Source: Rubrivivax gelatinosus (GTDB lineage: Bacteria; Pseudomonadota; Gammaproteobacteria; Burkholderiales; Burkholderiaceae_C). From it: 64,000 nt of DNA. Below, piece by piece: positions 40,492 through 49,353 of the stretch (positions are counted from its first letter, which is position 1; every line of letters starts with the position of its first letter). Under the pieces are notes generated by a model. That model made no database searches. It worked only from the letters and a program-made list of their open reading frames with translations, and was not told the DNA's origin. Location: positions 62,001-126,000 of the forward strand of contig NZ_SLXD01000010.1 in the NCBI RefSeq assembly GCF_004340905.1. The letters are read 5' to 3'. Both the position numbers and the translations under genes were made by a program.

Positions 40492-41390
40492 TGACTGCGG
40501 ATCATCGTGCCGAAGGCCTGCTCGGTCAGGATCTCCAGCAGCGTCGCGTGCGGCACGCGGCCGTCGATGATGTGCACCGCGTTGACGCCGCTCTTGGCGG
40601 CGTCCAGCGCGCCGGCGATCTTGGGCAGCATGCCGCCGCTGATCGTGCCGTCCTCGAACAGGCCGTCGATCTCGCGCGCCGTCAGGTCGGTCAAGAGCGT
40701 GCCGTTCTTGTCGAGCACGCCCGGCGTGTTCGTCAGCAGCATCAGCTTCTCGGCCTTCAGCACCGTGGCCAGCTTGCTGGCGACGAGGTCGGCGTTGATG
40801 TTGTAGCTCTCGTTCTTCTCGCCGAAGCCGATCGGGCTGATGACCGGGATGAACTGGTCGTCCTGCAGCGCCTGCACGACCGAAGGGTCGATGGCGGTGA
40901 TCTCGCCGACCTGGCCGACGTCGTGCTCGATCGACGGGTCGTTCTTGTCGAGCATCTTCAGCTTGCGCGCGCGGATCATGCCGCCGTCGCGGCCGGTCAG
41001 GCCCACGGCCTTGCCGCCGGCGGCGTTGATCAGGCCGACGATGTCCTGCTGCACCTCGCCGCCGAGCACCCACTCGACGACTTCCATCGTCTCCTCGTCG
41101 GTGACGCGCATGCCCTGGATGAAGGTGCCCTTCTTGCCCAGGCGCGACAGCGCCTCGTCGATCTGCGGGCCGCCGCCGTGCACGACGATCGGGTTCATGC
41201 CGACCAGCTTCAGCAGCACGATGTCCTCGGCGAAGTCCTGCTGCAGCGCCGGGTCGGTCATCGCGTTGCCGCCGTACTTGATGACCAGCGTCTTGCCGTG
41301 GTACTTGCGGATGTAGGGCAGCGCCTGCGCCAGGATCTCGGCCTTCTCGCGCGGCGTGATGTGGTCGGTGGGGGTCTCGGCGGTGGACAT
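40488..41390 (-). CDS. argB: Acetylglutamate kinase ArgB
   Basis: Second step of arginine synthesis: ATP phosphorylation of N-acetylglutamate. 300 residues. Hallmarks: [77 protein letters not shown] and the C-terminal [19 protein letters not shown]. The N-terminal helix ([20 protein letters not shown]) is the type that forms arginine-sensitive hexamers. MSTAE at 41390 is the family-typical start; an ATG 42 bases earlier is possible. With argJ at 16237-17466 it works in the acetyl-recycling arginine route. Confidence 0.97.
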   Translation of the reverse strand: MSTAETPTDHITPREKAEILAQALPYIRKYHGKTLVIKYGGNAMTDPALQQDFAEDIVLLKLVGMNPIVVHGGGPQIDEALSRLGKKGTFIQGMRVTDEETMEVVEWVLGGEVQQDIVGLINAAGGKAVGLTGRDGGMIRARKLKMLDKNDPSIEHDVGQVGEITAIDPSVVQALQDDQFIPVISPIGFGEKNESYNINADLVASKLATVLKAEKLMLLTNTPGVLDKNGTLLTDLTAREIDGLFEDGTISGGMLPKIAGALDAAKSGVNAVHIIDGRVPHATLLEILTEQAFGTMIRSH

Positions 41391-41544
41391 CGGGCGGCTT
41401 TCCGTCGGCAGAACAGGGGTGGCCGGCATTGTAGGGACGCGCCCCGGGCGCCGCCGGCCACCCCGCCGGCCAGGCACGAGCGCGCCGGCGTACAGTGCCG
41501 CGGCGGTGCGCCGGCACGGATAGAGCCGTCTCACTAGAGTTAAC

Positions 41545-41570
41545 GGATGCAGGCCGCCCGCCCTGCATCC
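41545..41570 (+). other. Hairpin in the phasin gene leader
   Basis: GGATGCAGG (41545-41553) and CCTGCATCC (41562-41570) form a perfect 9-bp stem with an 8-nt C-rich loop, 39 nt before the phasin start. It lies in the likely 5' leader, after a TAGAGT hexamer at 41535-41540. It may affect mRNA stability or be an operator; PhaR-like control is conceivable but not shown. Confidence 0.5.
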
Positions 41571-41609
41571 AAGATGCAAGCAGGGCAGCACGAACGACGA
41601 GGAGCGACG

Positions 41610-42239
41610 ATGGCAACGAAGAAGGCCCCGACGGCACCCAAGGCCGCGACGAAGAAGGCGGCGAGGCCCGCCGCGCGCAAGACGGCCGCGGCCGAGCGCA
41701 CGGACAAGGCGATGGCCGGCGCGGTGCGCGACTCGGCGCAGCAGATCTGGCTCGCCGGCATGGGCGCCTTCGCCAAGGCGCAGGAAGAAGGCGGCCGCGT
41801 CTTCGACGCCCTGGTCAAGGAAGGCGTGCACCTGCAGCGCAAGACCCAGGCCGTGGCCGAGGAGAAGCTGGGCGAGGTCACCGACCGCATGAGCGCGATG
41901 GCGGGCAGCGTCACCGCACGCGCCGGGCAGAACTGGGACAAGCTCGAGGCGATCTTCGAGCAGCGCACCGCCAAGGCCTTGTCGCGCCTGGGCGTGCCGA
42001 CGGCCAAGGACGTGCAGGCGCTGGTCGAGCGGGTCGACGCGCTGGCCGCCGCGGTCGAACGCCTGAACACCGCCACGGCCCCGGCCAAGGCCGCCCCCGC
42101 ACCGCGCAAGACCGCGCGCAAAGCCGCCGCCAGGCCCGCGCCGGTGGCCCAAGCCCCGGCAGCGCCGGCCGCCACCGAAGCGCCCGCCGAGGCGCCGGCC
42201 CCGGCGAAGAAGCGCGTGCGCCGTCCCAAGACCGCCTGA
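41610..42239 (+). CDS. Phasin family protein with histone-like Ala/Lys/Pro tails (PhaF/PhaI-like)
   Basis: 209-residue polyhydroxyalkanoate-granule associated protein. The central helical phasin domain (about 33-150) contains [39 protein letters not shown] and a leucine-zipper-like stretch [19 protein letters not shown]. It is flanked by Lys/Ala/Pro-rich tails: N-terminal [20 protein letters not shown] and C-terminal [16 protein letters not shown] plus [12 protein letters not shown]. Such tails bind DNA in PhaF and PhaM. GAGGAG lies 5 nt before ATG 41610. No PHA synthase is in the window. Role in granule-nucleoid attachment is inferred. Confidence 0.85.
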   Translation: MATKKAPTAPKAATKKAARPAARKTAAAERTDKAMAGAVRDSAQQIWLAGMGAFAKAQEEGGRVFDALVKEGVHLQRKTQAVAEEKLGEVTDRMSAMAGSVTARAGQNWDKLEAIFEQRTAKALSRLGVPTAKDVQALVERVDALAAAVERLNTATAPAKAAPAPRKTARKAAARPAPVAQAPAAPAATEAPAEAPAPAKKRVRRPKTA

Positions 42240-42300
42240 TCACCACCTCTGAACGGAGCGGGGCGAGGGCCCGCCACGGGCCGCATCGCCCCGGCAAGCG

Positions 42301-43530
42301 ATGACGACACCCGACTCCAAGCGCATCGGCCTCGCCCTGGCCGGCGGCGGCCCGCTGGGCGCGATCTACGAGATCGGCGCGCTGTGCGCGCTCGACGAGT
42401 CCTTCGTCGGCGTCGACTTCACGCGGCTGGACGGCTACGTCGGCGTCTCCGCCGGCGGCTTCATCGCCGCGGGGCTGGCCAACGGCATCACGCCGCGCGA
42501 GCTCTGCACCTCGTTCATCATCAACCAGGGGCCGGGCGACGACGTCATCCACCCGGGGCTGTTCGTGCAGCCGGCCTGGCGCGAGTACGGCCGCCGGCTG
42601 GCGATGCTGCCGGCGCTGGTGGCGCACGCCGCCTGGGACTACGCCTTCGAGCGCCGCTCGCTGCTGACGGCGCTCGAACGCCTGGGCCGCGCGCTGCCGG
42701 CCGGGCTGTTCGGCCACGAGGCGCTGGAGCGCCAGGTCGCGCGCATGCTGTCGGCGCCGGGGCGCAGCAACGACTTCCGCCAGGTCGCGCGGCCGCTGGT
42801 CATCGTCGCCACCGACCTCGACAGCGGCCAGTCGGCGCCGTTCGGCCGGCCGGGCTGGGAACACGTGCCGATCTCGCGCGCGGTGGCCGCCAGCGCGGCG
42901 CTGCCGGGGCTGTTCCCGCCGGTGCCCATCGACGGCCGCTGCTACGTCGACGGCGCGCTGAAGAAGACGCTGCACGCGCGCGTGCTGCTCGACCTGGACA
43001 TGGACCTGGTGCTGTGCCTGAACCCGCTGGTGCCCTTCGAGTCGGGCCACCTCGGACGCCACGCGACACCCAACGCCCGCGCCGGCCAGCGCATTCCGCG
43101 GCTGGCCGACGGCGGCCTGCCGGTGGTGCTGAGCCAGACCTTCCGCACGCTGATCCACTCGCGGCTGGAGCTCGGCCTGCGCGGCTACGAGCAGACCCAC
43201 CCGGACACCGAGATCGTGCTCTTCGAGCCCGACCAGCGCGACCCGGAGATGTTCCTGGCCAACACCTTCGGCTACTCGCAGCGCCGGGCGATGGCCGAAC
43301 ACGCCTACCAGCAGACGCGGGCCGACCTGCGTGCGCGCCGCGAGACGCTGGCGCCGCGGCTGGCCGCGCACGGCATCCGCCTGGACGACGCCGCGCTCGA
43401 CGACGAGACGCGGCGGCTGATCCCGCTGAAACGCCGCCAGCGCCCGGCACGCGGCGCCACCGCGAAGGCGATGCGGCGGCTCGACGAGGTGCTCGACGAG
43501 CTCGAGCGCCGGCTGGCCGCCGCGCGCTGA
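42301..43530 (+). CDS. Patatin-like phospholipase
   Basis: 409-residue patatin-fold lipid acyl hydrolase using a Ser-Asp dyad. Ser50 lies in the nucleophile motif YVGVSAGGFIAAGLANG, and Asp217 in RCYVDGALKKTLHARVLL (DGA). The oxyanion-hole motif reads ALAGGGPLGAIYEIG, where most patatins have GGGxRG or GGGxKG, so the basic residue is missing. No signal peptide or membrane anchor, so it probably acts on the inner membrane from the cytoplasm. The C-terminal tail is very Arg/Glu rich. It follows the phasin by 61 bp; patatin-like proteins include PHA depolymerases, but this one could be a phospholipase. Confidence 0.85.
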   Translation: MTTPDSKRIGLALAGGGPLGAIYEIGALCALDESFVGVDFTRLDGYVGVSAGGFIAAGLANGITPRELCTSFIINQGPGDDVIHPGLFVQPAWREYGRRLAMLPALVAHAAWDYAFERRSLLTALERLGRALPAGLFGHEALERQVARMLSAPGRSNDFRQVARPLVIVATDLDSGQSAPFGRPGWEHVPISRAVAASAALPGLFPPVPIDGRCYVDGALKKTLHARVLLDLDMDLVLCLNPLVPFESGHLGRHATPNARAGQRIPRLADGGLPVVLSQTFRTLIHSRLELGLRGYEQTHPDTEIVLFEPDQRDPEMFLANTFGYSQRRAMAEHAYQQTRADLRARRETLAPRLAAHGIRLDDAALDDETRRLIPLKRRQRPARGATAKAMRRLDEVLDELERRLAAAR

Positions 43531-43531
43531 G

Positions 43532-45022
43532 TCAGCCCAGGTAACGCGCCTCGAGGTGGGCGCGGAAGTGCGCCGGGTTCAGCGTCTCGCCGCTGGCGCG
43601 CAGTGCCAGTTCGTCGGTGCCCCAGCGGCTGGCCTGGGTCCAGATGTTGTCGCGCAGCCAGTCGAAGACCGGCGCCAGCTCGCCGGCGGCGATGCGCTGG
43701 TCCAGGTCGGGCATCGCACGGCGCATCGCCGCGAACCACTGCGCGGCGTACATCGCGCCCAGCGAGTAGCAGGGGAAGTAGCCGATCAGCCCCAGCGGCC
43801 AGTGCACGTCCTGCATAGCCCCGTCCTTGAAGTTGCCGCGCGTGTCCACGCCCAGCAGCTCGGCCATCTTGGCGTCCCACAGCGCCGGGATGTCCTCGAC
43901 CTCGATCTCGCCTTCGACCAGCGGGCGCTCGATCTCGTAGCGCAGGATCACGTGCGCCGGGTAGCTGACCTCGTCGGCGTCGACGCGGATGAAACCCGGC
44001 TTCACGCGCGTCAGCAGCCTCTGCAGGTTGGCCGGCGCGAAGGCCGGCTGATCGCCGAAGGCCGCGGCGATGCGCGGCGCCAGGCCGGCGACGAAACCGG
44101 GGTGGCAGCCGAGCTGCATCTCGAAGGCGAGCGACTGGCTCTCGTGGATGGCCATCGAACGGGCCTGCGCCAGCGGCTGGCCCAGCCATTCGCGCGGCAG
44201 GTTCTGCTCGTAGCGCGCGTGGCCGGTCTCGTGGATCGTGCCCATCAGGCTGCCGAGGAACTCGTCGTCGCGGAAACGCGTCGTCAGCCGCACGTCCTCG
44301 GGCACGCCGCCGCAGAACGGGTGCGTGCTGACGTCCAGCCGGCCGGCGTCGAAGTCGAAGCCCAGCAGGCGCATCGTCTCCTCGCACAGCCGGCGCTGGG
44401 CGTCGCGCGGGAACGGGCCTTCGGGCACCCGCACGGTCTCGCGCGACTGGCGCTCGACGACCTGGCGGATCAGCCCCGGCAGCCACTGGCGCAGCTCGCC
44501 GAAGACACGGTCGACCTGGGCCGTCGTCAGCCCGGGCTCGTAGCGGTCCATCAGCGCCTCGTAGCGCGACACGCCCAGGTCGTCGGCCAGGCGCGAGGCC
44601 TCCTCGCGCGCCAGCGCGACGACCTCCTTCAGGTTCGGCACCAGGCCGGCCCAGTCGTTGGCCGGGCGCTGCGTGCGCCAGGCGTGCTCGCAGCGCGCGG
44701 TGGCCATCTGCTGGCGCTCGACGAGATCGGTCGGCAGCACGTTGGCGGCGCGCCACTGGCGGCGCATTTCGCGCAGGTTGGCGCGGCGCGCCTCGTCCAG
44801 CGGCTCGGCCTCGGCGGCTTGCAGGCGCGTGGCCAGCGCCGGGTCGGTGACCAGGCCGTGCAGCAGCGCCGCCATCTCGGCCATCGCCTCGGCACGCGCC
44901 TCGTTGCCCTTGGGCGGCATGTTGGCCGACTGGTCCCAGCTGGCGATGGATTGCAGGTGGCCCAGGCGGTGCAAACGGGTCCAGGTGGCGGCGAGCGCGT
45001 CGTAGGCGGGCGTGGCGGTCAT
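43532..45022 (-). CDS. M32 family metallocarboxypeptidase
   Basis: Zinc carboxypeptidase of the Taq/M32 type, 496 residues, removing C-terminal residues from peptides in the cytoplasm. The active site HETGH lies in GTIHETGHARYEQNLPREW (about residue 265). Flanking motifs: STHPFCGGVPEDVRLTTRF before it, AIHESQSLAFEMQLG and the later RYEIERPLVEGEIEVEDIP are all diagnostic. It starts MTATPAYDALAATWTRLHRL at 45022 and ends one base from the convergent patatin gene. Length is normal. Peptide substrates unknown. Confidence 0.95.
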   Translation of the reverse strand: MTATPAYDALAATWTRLHRLGHLQSIASWDQSANMPPKGNEARAEAMAEMAALLHGLVTDPALATRLQAAEAEPLDEARRANLREMRRQWRAANVLPTDLVERQQMATARCEHAWRTQRPANDWAGLVPNLKEVVALAREEASRLADDLGVSRYEALMDRYEPGLTTAQVDRVFGELRQWLPGLIRQVVERQSRETVRVPEGPFPRDAQRRLCEETMRLLGFDFDAGRLDVSTHPFCGGVPEDVRLTTRFRDDEFLGSLMGTIHETGHARYEQNLPREWLGQPLAQARSMAIHESQSLAFEMQLGCHPGFVAGLAPRIAAAFGDQPAFAPANLQRLLTRVKPGFIRVDADEVSYPAHVILRYEIERPLVEGEIEVEDIPALWDAKMAELLGVDTRGNFKDGAMQDVHWPLGLIGYFPCYSLGAMYAAQWFAAMRRAMPDLDQRIAAGELAPVFDWLRDNIWTQASRWGTDELALRASGETLNPAHFRAHLEARYLG

Positions 45023-45068
45023 GCGGAGTCGAGGAAACGGGGCGGGCCGCGATTTTCGCCGCCCGCGG

Positions 45069-45554
45069 TCAATAGGAGAGCTGGCCCGGGAAGGCCCAGA
45101 CCAGCCCGGCGGTCATCACGAGGTAGCGCAGGAACTTGCCGACGGCCATGTAGGCCACGCAGGGCCAGAACGGCAGCTTCAGCCAGCCGGCCACCGCGCA
45201 CAGCGGGTCGCCGACGACCGGCAGCCACGACAGCAGGCAGGCCTTGGCGCCGAAGCGGCGCAGCCACTGCAGCGGCCGCGCCTCGCTGGGCCGGCGGTGC
45301 GTCGCGTGTTCGTAGGCGACTTCGCTGCCGTAGCCCATCCACCAGGTGATCGCGCCGCCAACGGTGTTGCCGGCGGTGGCCACGAGGATCGCGGGCCAGA
45401 ACAGCGAGGGGTCGAGCTTGACGAGGCCGAAGACCGCGGGCTCGCTGCCCATCGGCAGCAGCGTGGCCGACACCAGGGCGACGACGAAGACCGTCGACAG
45501 GCCGTACTGCGGCAGCGCCAGCGCCGCCAGCAGCGCGGAGAACCATGCTTCCAT
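45069..45554 (-). CDS. YqaA-like (DedA/SNARE-associated) membrane protein
   Basis: 161-residue inner-membrane protein of the YqaA branch of the DedA/VTT family. About four hydrophobic segments: LSTVFVVALVSATLLPMGSE, SLFWPAILVATAGNTVGGAI, FGAKACLLSWLPVVGDPLCA and YLVMTAGLVWAFPGQ. The VTT-like motif GNTVGGAITWWMGY and the SWLPVVGDPL loop support the family. Function unknown; members are linked to membrane homeostasis and lipid flipping. I chose ATG 45554; the longer frame to 45638 would read through the dusB promoter region. Confidence 0.87.
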   Translation of the reverse strand: MEAWFSALLAALALPQYGLSTVFVVALVSATLLPMGSEPAVFGLVKLDPSLFWPAILVATAGNTVGGAITWWMGYGSEVAYEHATHRRPSEARPLQWLRRFGAKACLLSWLPVVGDPLCAVAGWLKLPFWPCVAYMAVGKFLRYLVMTAGLVWAFPGQLSY

Positions 45555-45612
45555 CTCGGCAATGATTATCCGCCGCCCTGCGGGCCGGCCCGGTGCCCCC
45601 GGTGCCGGCCGG

Positions 45613-45618
45613 TATACT
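45613..45618 (+). promoter_or_regulatory. Candidate -10 of dusB-fis-purH
   Basis: TATACT, five of six consensus bases, 25 nt before the dusB start. The -35 region is GC-rich (CCGGTG at the right spacing) and poor, as in many high-GC promoters. Fis operons in enterobacteria are strongly growth-regulated, but nothing here identifies such control. Confidence 0.45.
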
Positions 45619-45643
45619 CCTGCCTCCTTTTTCAGCACCCCCC

Positions 45644-46684
45644 ATGATGAGACTCGGCGCTTTCGAGCTGCCGAATCGCCTGTTCGTCGCCCCGATGGCC
45701 GGGGTGACCGACCGGGCGTTCCGCAAGCTGTGCAAGCGCCTGGGCGCTGGCTACGCCGTGAGCGAGATGATCACGTCGCGGCCGGACCTGCGCGACTCGC
45801 GCAAGACCTCGCGCCGCGCCGACCACACCGGCGAGGTGGCGCCGATCGCGGTGCAGATCGCCGGCACCGAGCCGGCGATGATGGCCGACGCCGCGCGCCA
45901 CGAGGTCGACCGCGGGGCGCAGATCGTCGACATCAACATGGGCTGCCCGGCCAAGAAGGTCTGCAACAAGTGGGCGGGCTCGGCGCTGATGCAGGACGAG
46001 GCGCTGGCGATCTCGATCGTCGAGGCCGTCGTCGGCGCCTGCGCGCCGCGCGGCGTGCCGGTGACGCTGAAGATGCGCACCGGATGGTGCGCTGGCGAAC
46101 GCAACGCGCTGCGCCTGGCGCGTGCCGCCGAGGCCGCCGGCATCGCGATGGTCACGGTTCATGGGCGCACCCGCGAACAGGGCTATCAGGGCCAGGCCGA
46201 GTACGACACGATCGCCGCGGTGAAGGCCGCGCTCGCCATTCCCGTCGTCGCCAACGGCGACATCGACTCGCCGGCCAAGGCCGCCGCGGTGCTCGCACGC
46301 ACCGGCGCCGACGCGCTGATGATCGGCCGCGCCGCGCAGGGCCGGCCGTGGATCTTCCGCGAGATCGCGCACTACCTGGCCACCGGCACGCTGCTGGCGC
46401 CGCCGGCCACGCACGAGGTGCGCGGCTGGCTGCTCGAACACCTCGAGGAGCACTACGCGCTGTACGGCGAGCACGCCGGCGTGCGCAGCGCGCGCAAGCA
46501 CATCGGCTGGGCCGTGCGCGGCCTGCCCGGCGGCGAGGACTTCCGCGCCGCGATGAACACCATCGCCGAAGCCGGCGCGCAGTGGCGCGCCGTCGACGGC
46601 TTCTTCTCCGAACTGGCCGAACACCACCCGCAGCTGCCCTGCGCGACAGCCGCCAACGACGACCTGGTCGTCAGAAGCGCATGA
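45644..46684 (+). CDS. dusB: tRNA-dihydrouridine synthase DusB
   Basis: Flavin enzyme (346 residues) that reduces uridines in the D-loop of tRNA. Hallmarks: [40 protein letters not shown] with the catalytic Cys, [38 protein letters not shown] and [20 protein letters not shown]. The TIM barrel is followed by the helical domain with [15 protein letters not shown]. It precedes fis with an overlapping stop/start (ATGA), the classical dusB-fis operon. Start ATG 45644 (or 45647) fits the family N-terminus. Confidence 0.96.
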   Translation: MMRLGAFELPNRLFVAPMAGVTDRAFRKLCKRLGAGYAVSEMITSRPDLRDSRKTSRRADHTGEVAPIAVQIAGTEPAMMADAARHEVDRGAQIVDINMGCPAKKVCNKWAGSALMQDEALAISIVEAVVGACAPRGVPVTLKMRTGWCAGERNALRLARAAEAAGIAMVTVHGRTREQGYQGQAEYDTIAAVKAALAIPVVANGDIDSPAKAAAVLARTGADALMIGRAAQGRPWIFREIAHYLATGTLLAPPATHEVRGWLLEHLEEHYALYGEHAGVRSARKHIGWAVRGLPGGEDFRAAMNTIAEAGAQWRAVDGFFSELAEHHPQLPCATAANDDLVVRSA

Positions 46685-46914
46685 GCAAGAAACACATCGA
46701 CGAGTGCGTCCGCGCGACGCTCGAGCAGTACTTCAAGGACCTCAAAGGGACCGAGCCGCACGACATCCACGCGATGGTGCTGGCCGCCGTCGAGAAGCCG
46801 ATGCTCGACGTCGTGATGCAGCACGCCGCCGGCAACCAGAGCAAGGCCGCCGAGTGGCTGGGCATCAACCGCAACACGCTGCGCCGCAAACTCCTCGAAC
46901 ACAAGCTGATCTGA
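46681..46914 (+). CDS. fis: DNA-binding protein Fis
   Basis: 77-residue nucleoid protein, a homodimer that bends DNA and modulates transcription and recombination. It is the short betaproteobacterial form without the long N-terminal arm of E. coli Fis. C-terminal helix-turn-helix [20 protein letters not shown] is strongly conserved; the N-terminal [20 protein letters not shown] gives the dimer helices. The start overlaps the dusB stop (ATGA), so expression is coupled, and purH follows after 8 bp. Identity is certain from the C-terminus. Confidence 0.96.
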   Translation: MSKKHIDECVRATLEQYFKDLKGTEPHDIHAMVLAAVEKPMLDVVMQHAAGNQSKAAEWLGINRNTLRRKLLEHKLI

Positions 46915-46922
46915 GACCACCG

Positions 46923-48494
46923 ATGACCACCGCCCTCCTCTCCGTATCCGACAAGACCGGCATCGTCGACTTCGCCCGTGCGCTGCACGGGCTGGGCGTC
47001 AAGCTGCTGTCCACCGGCGGCACCGCCAGGCTGCTCGCCGAATCCGGCCTGCCGGTCACCGAGGTGGCCGAGGTCACCGGCTTTCCGGAGATGCTCGACG
47101 GCCGCGTGAAGACGCTGCACCCGCGCATCCACGGCGGCCTGCTGGCGCGCCGCGACGTCCCGGCGCACATGGCGGCGCTGGCCGAACACGGCATCGGCAC
47201 GATCGACCTGCTGGTCGTCAACCTCTACCCCTTCGCGCAGGCCACGGCCAAGGCCGACTGCACGCTGGCCGACGCGATCGAGAACATCGACATCGGCGGC
47301 CCGGCAATGCTGCGCGCTGCGGCCAAGAACTGGACCGACGTCGCCGTCGTCATCGACCCGGCCGACTACGAACGCGTGCTGGCCGAACTGGCCGCCGGCG
47401 CGACGACGCGCGCCACGCGCTTCATGCTCGCCAAGAAGGTCTACGCGCACACCGCGGCCTACGACGGCATGATCACCAACTACCTGACGGCGCTGGAGCC
47501 CGGCGTCGAGGACGCGCTGGAGGCCGTGCCGGCGAAGGCCGAGTACCCGGCGGTCTTCAACCTGCAGCTCACCAAGACCCAGGCCCTGCGTTACGGCGAG
47601 AACCCGCACCAGAGCGCCGCCTTCTACCGCGACGCCCGGCCGGCCGACGGCACGCTGTCGGGCTGGACGCAGCTGCAGGGCAAGGAACTCAGCTACAACA
47701 ACATCGCCGACTCCGACGCCGCCTGGGAGTGCGTGAAGACCTTCGAGGTGCCGGCCTGCGTCATCGTCAAGCACGCCAACCCCTGCGGCGTGGCCGTCGG
47801 CGCCGACTGCGCCGAGGCCTACGCCAAGGCCTTCAAGACCGACCCGACCTCGGCCTTCGGCGGCATCATCGCCTTCAACCGCGAGCTCGACGAGGCCGCC
47901 GCGCAGTTGGTCGTCAAGCAGTTCGTCGAGGTGCTGATCGCGCCGAAGATCAGCGCCGAAGCACGCGCAGTCTTCGCCGGCAAGCAGAACGTGCGCCTGC
48001 TGGAGGTGCCGCTGGCGCGGGCGATGAACACGCTGGACTTCAAGCGCGTCGGCGGCGGCGTGCTGCTGCAGAGCCAGGACGCGAAGAACGTCGAGCCGGG
48101 CGAGCTGCGTGTCGTGACGACGCTGGCGCCCACGGCCGAGCAGATGGAGGACCTGCTGTTCGCCTGGAAGGTCGCCAAGTTCGTCAAGAGCAACGCCATC
48201 GTCTTCTGCGGCGGCGGCATGACGCTGGGTGTCGGCGCCGGCCAGATGAGCCGCATCGACAGCGCGCGCATCGCCGGCATCAAGGCCGGCAACGCCGGGC
48301 TGACGCTGCACGGTTCGGCCGTGGCCAGCGACGCCTTCTTCCCGTTCCGCGACGGCCTGGACGTCGTCGTCGACGCCGGCGCCACCTGCGTCATCCAGCC
48401 GGGCGGCTCGATGCGCGACCAGGAGGTCATCGATGCTGCGAACGAACGTGGCATCGCGATGGTGCTCACGGGCACGCGCCACTTCCGGCATTGA
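46923..48494 (+). CDS. purH: Bifunctional AICAR transformylase/IMP cyclohydrolase PurH
   Basis: Last two steps of IMP synthesis (523 residues). IMP cyclohydrolase domain 1-200: [60 protein letters not shown]. Transformylase domain: [60 protein letters not shown]; the catalytic Lys and His are in KHANPCG. C-terminal [20 protein letters not shown] is typical. It follows fis by 8 bp. In Ralstonia and Burkholderia fis-purH-ruvC are adjacent; here ruvC is 4.1 kb downstream. A composite hairpin follows the stop. Confidence 0.97.
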   Translation: MTTALLSVSDKTGIVDFARALHGLGVKLLSTGGTARLLAESGLPVTEVAEVTGFPEMLDGRVKTLHPRIHGGLLARRDVPAHMAALAEHGIGTIDLLVVNLYPFAQATAKADCTLADAIENIDIGGPAMLRAAAKNWTDVAVVIDPADYERVLAELAAGATTRATRFMLAKKVYAHTAAYDGMITNYLTALEPGVEDALEAVPAKAEYPAVFNLQLTKTQALRYGENPHQSAAFYRDARPADGTLSGWTQLQGKELSYNNIADSDAAWECVKTFEVPACVIVKHANPCGVAVGADCAEAYAKAFKTDPTSAFGGIIAFNRELDEAAAQLVVKQFVEVLIAPKISAEARAVFAGKQNVRLLEVPLARAMNTLDFKRVGGGVLLQSQDAKNVEPGELRVVTTLAPTAEQMEDLLFAWKVAKFVKSNAIVFCGGGMTLGVGAGQMSRIDSARIAGIKAGNAGLTLHGSAVASDAFFPFRDGLDVVVDAGATCVIQPGGSMRDQEVIDAANERGIAMVLTGTRHFRH

Positions 48495-48496
48495 GT

Positions 48497-48538
48497 GGAG
48501 CCCCCGGCCGCCTGGCGGCCGCCCCCCGAGGGGGCTCC
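48497..48538 (+). terminator. Nested hairpin terminator of purH
   Basis: Outer stem GGAGCCCCC (48497-48505) pairs with GGGGGCTCC (48530-48538). Inside lies a second perfect stem GGCCGCC-T-GGCGGCC (48506-48520). No T-run follows. It begins 2 nt after the purH stop. Confidence 0.7.
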
Positions 48539-48628
48539 GAACCCGACCGGGAGACCCGGATCGGGTTCGGCCCGCTCCGGAGGCGCTGCTCCCCCTGACC
48601 GCCTGCGGCGGTCTGTCCCCGGGGGGAC
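48539..48628. repeat. Run of palindromes downstream of purH
   Basis: After the terminator come GAACCCGA-CCGGG-AGA-CCCGG-A-TCGGGTTC (48539-48568, almost one continuous 13-bp stem), CTCCGGAG (48575-48582), GACCGCC-TGC-GGCGGTC (48597-48613) and GTCCCC-GG-GGGGAC (48615-48628). The remaining bases to the acyltransferase start at 48729 hold no gene. This may be a dispersed intergenic repeat of the genome. Confidence 0.6.
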
Positions 48629-48728
48629 CATGCGGATGGCTTATCGCCTGACCACCATGACCTTTACACGTGCTGCCGCGATGCGCCCGTTCGCGGCACC
48701 GGGCCTCCTGCACCGCTAGCATCCCGCC

Positions 48729-49352
48729 ATGGCTTCGAAAGCCGACCTGATGGGCTTGCTGCTGACGGCGATCGTGCGGCTGATCACCGGCGCCCAGGGG
48801 CACTGGAAAGGCTGCCCGCCGAAGGCGGAGCAGCGCATCTACTTCGCCAACCACCAGAGCCACCTCGACTGGATGCTGATCTGGGCGGCGCTGCCCAGCG
48901 ACCTGCGTGCGACGACGCGGCCGATCGCGGCGCGCGACTACTGGACCTCGTCGAAGTTCAAGGCCTGGCTGACGCGCGAGGTGTTCCACGCCGTCTACGT
49001 CAGCCGCCAGCGCAGCGAGGACCAGGATCCGCTGGAGCCGCTGGTCGAGGTGCTCGACGCCGGTGACTCGCTGGTCATCTTCCCCGAGGGCACGCGCAGC
49101 AACAAAGGGCTGCCGCAGCCGTTCAAGACCGGGCTCTACCACCTTGCCGAACAGTTCCCGAACGTGCAGCTGATCCCCGCCTGGATCGACAACGTGCAGC
49201 GCGTGATGCCCAAGGGCGAGGTGGTGCCGGTGCCGATCCTGTGCACCGTGACCTTCGGCGCGCCGATCCAGCTCGAACCCGGCGAGGACAAACGCGCCTT
49301 CCTCGACCGTGCGCGCGAGGCGGTGGTCGCACTGCGCCCGCACCTGAGCTGA
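48729..49352 (+). CDS. 1-acyl-sn-glycerol-3-phosphate acyltransferase-like protein (PlsC superfamily)
   Basis: 207-residue acyltransferase of the PlsC superfamily, likely acylating lysophosphatidate or a related lipid at the inner membrane. Catalytic motif YFANHQSHLDWMLIW (His-x4-Asp, about residue 39), then EVFHAVYVSRQRSEDQD, and the Gly-x-Arg site LVIFPEGTRSNKGLPQPFKT (EGTR). The C-terminus is soluble; the short hydrophobic N-terminus LMGLLLTAIVRLITG may insert in the membrane. It is followed 1 bp later by a CdsA-like gene, so acyl transfer and CDP-diacylglycerol formation are genetically linked. The exact acceptor is not proven. Confidence 0.9.
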   Translation: MASKADLMGLLLTAIVRLITGAQGHWKGCPPKAEQRIYFANHQSHLDWMLIWAALPSDLRATTRPIAARDYWTSSKFKAWLTREVFHAVYVSRQRSEDQDPLEPLVEVLDAGDSLVIFPEGTRSNKGLPQPFKTGLYHLAEQFPNVQLIPAWIDNVQRVMPKGEVVPVPILCTVTFGAPIQLEPGEDKRAFLDRAREAVVALRPHLS

Positions 49353-49353
49353 G

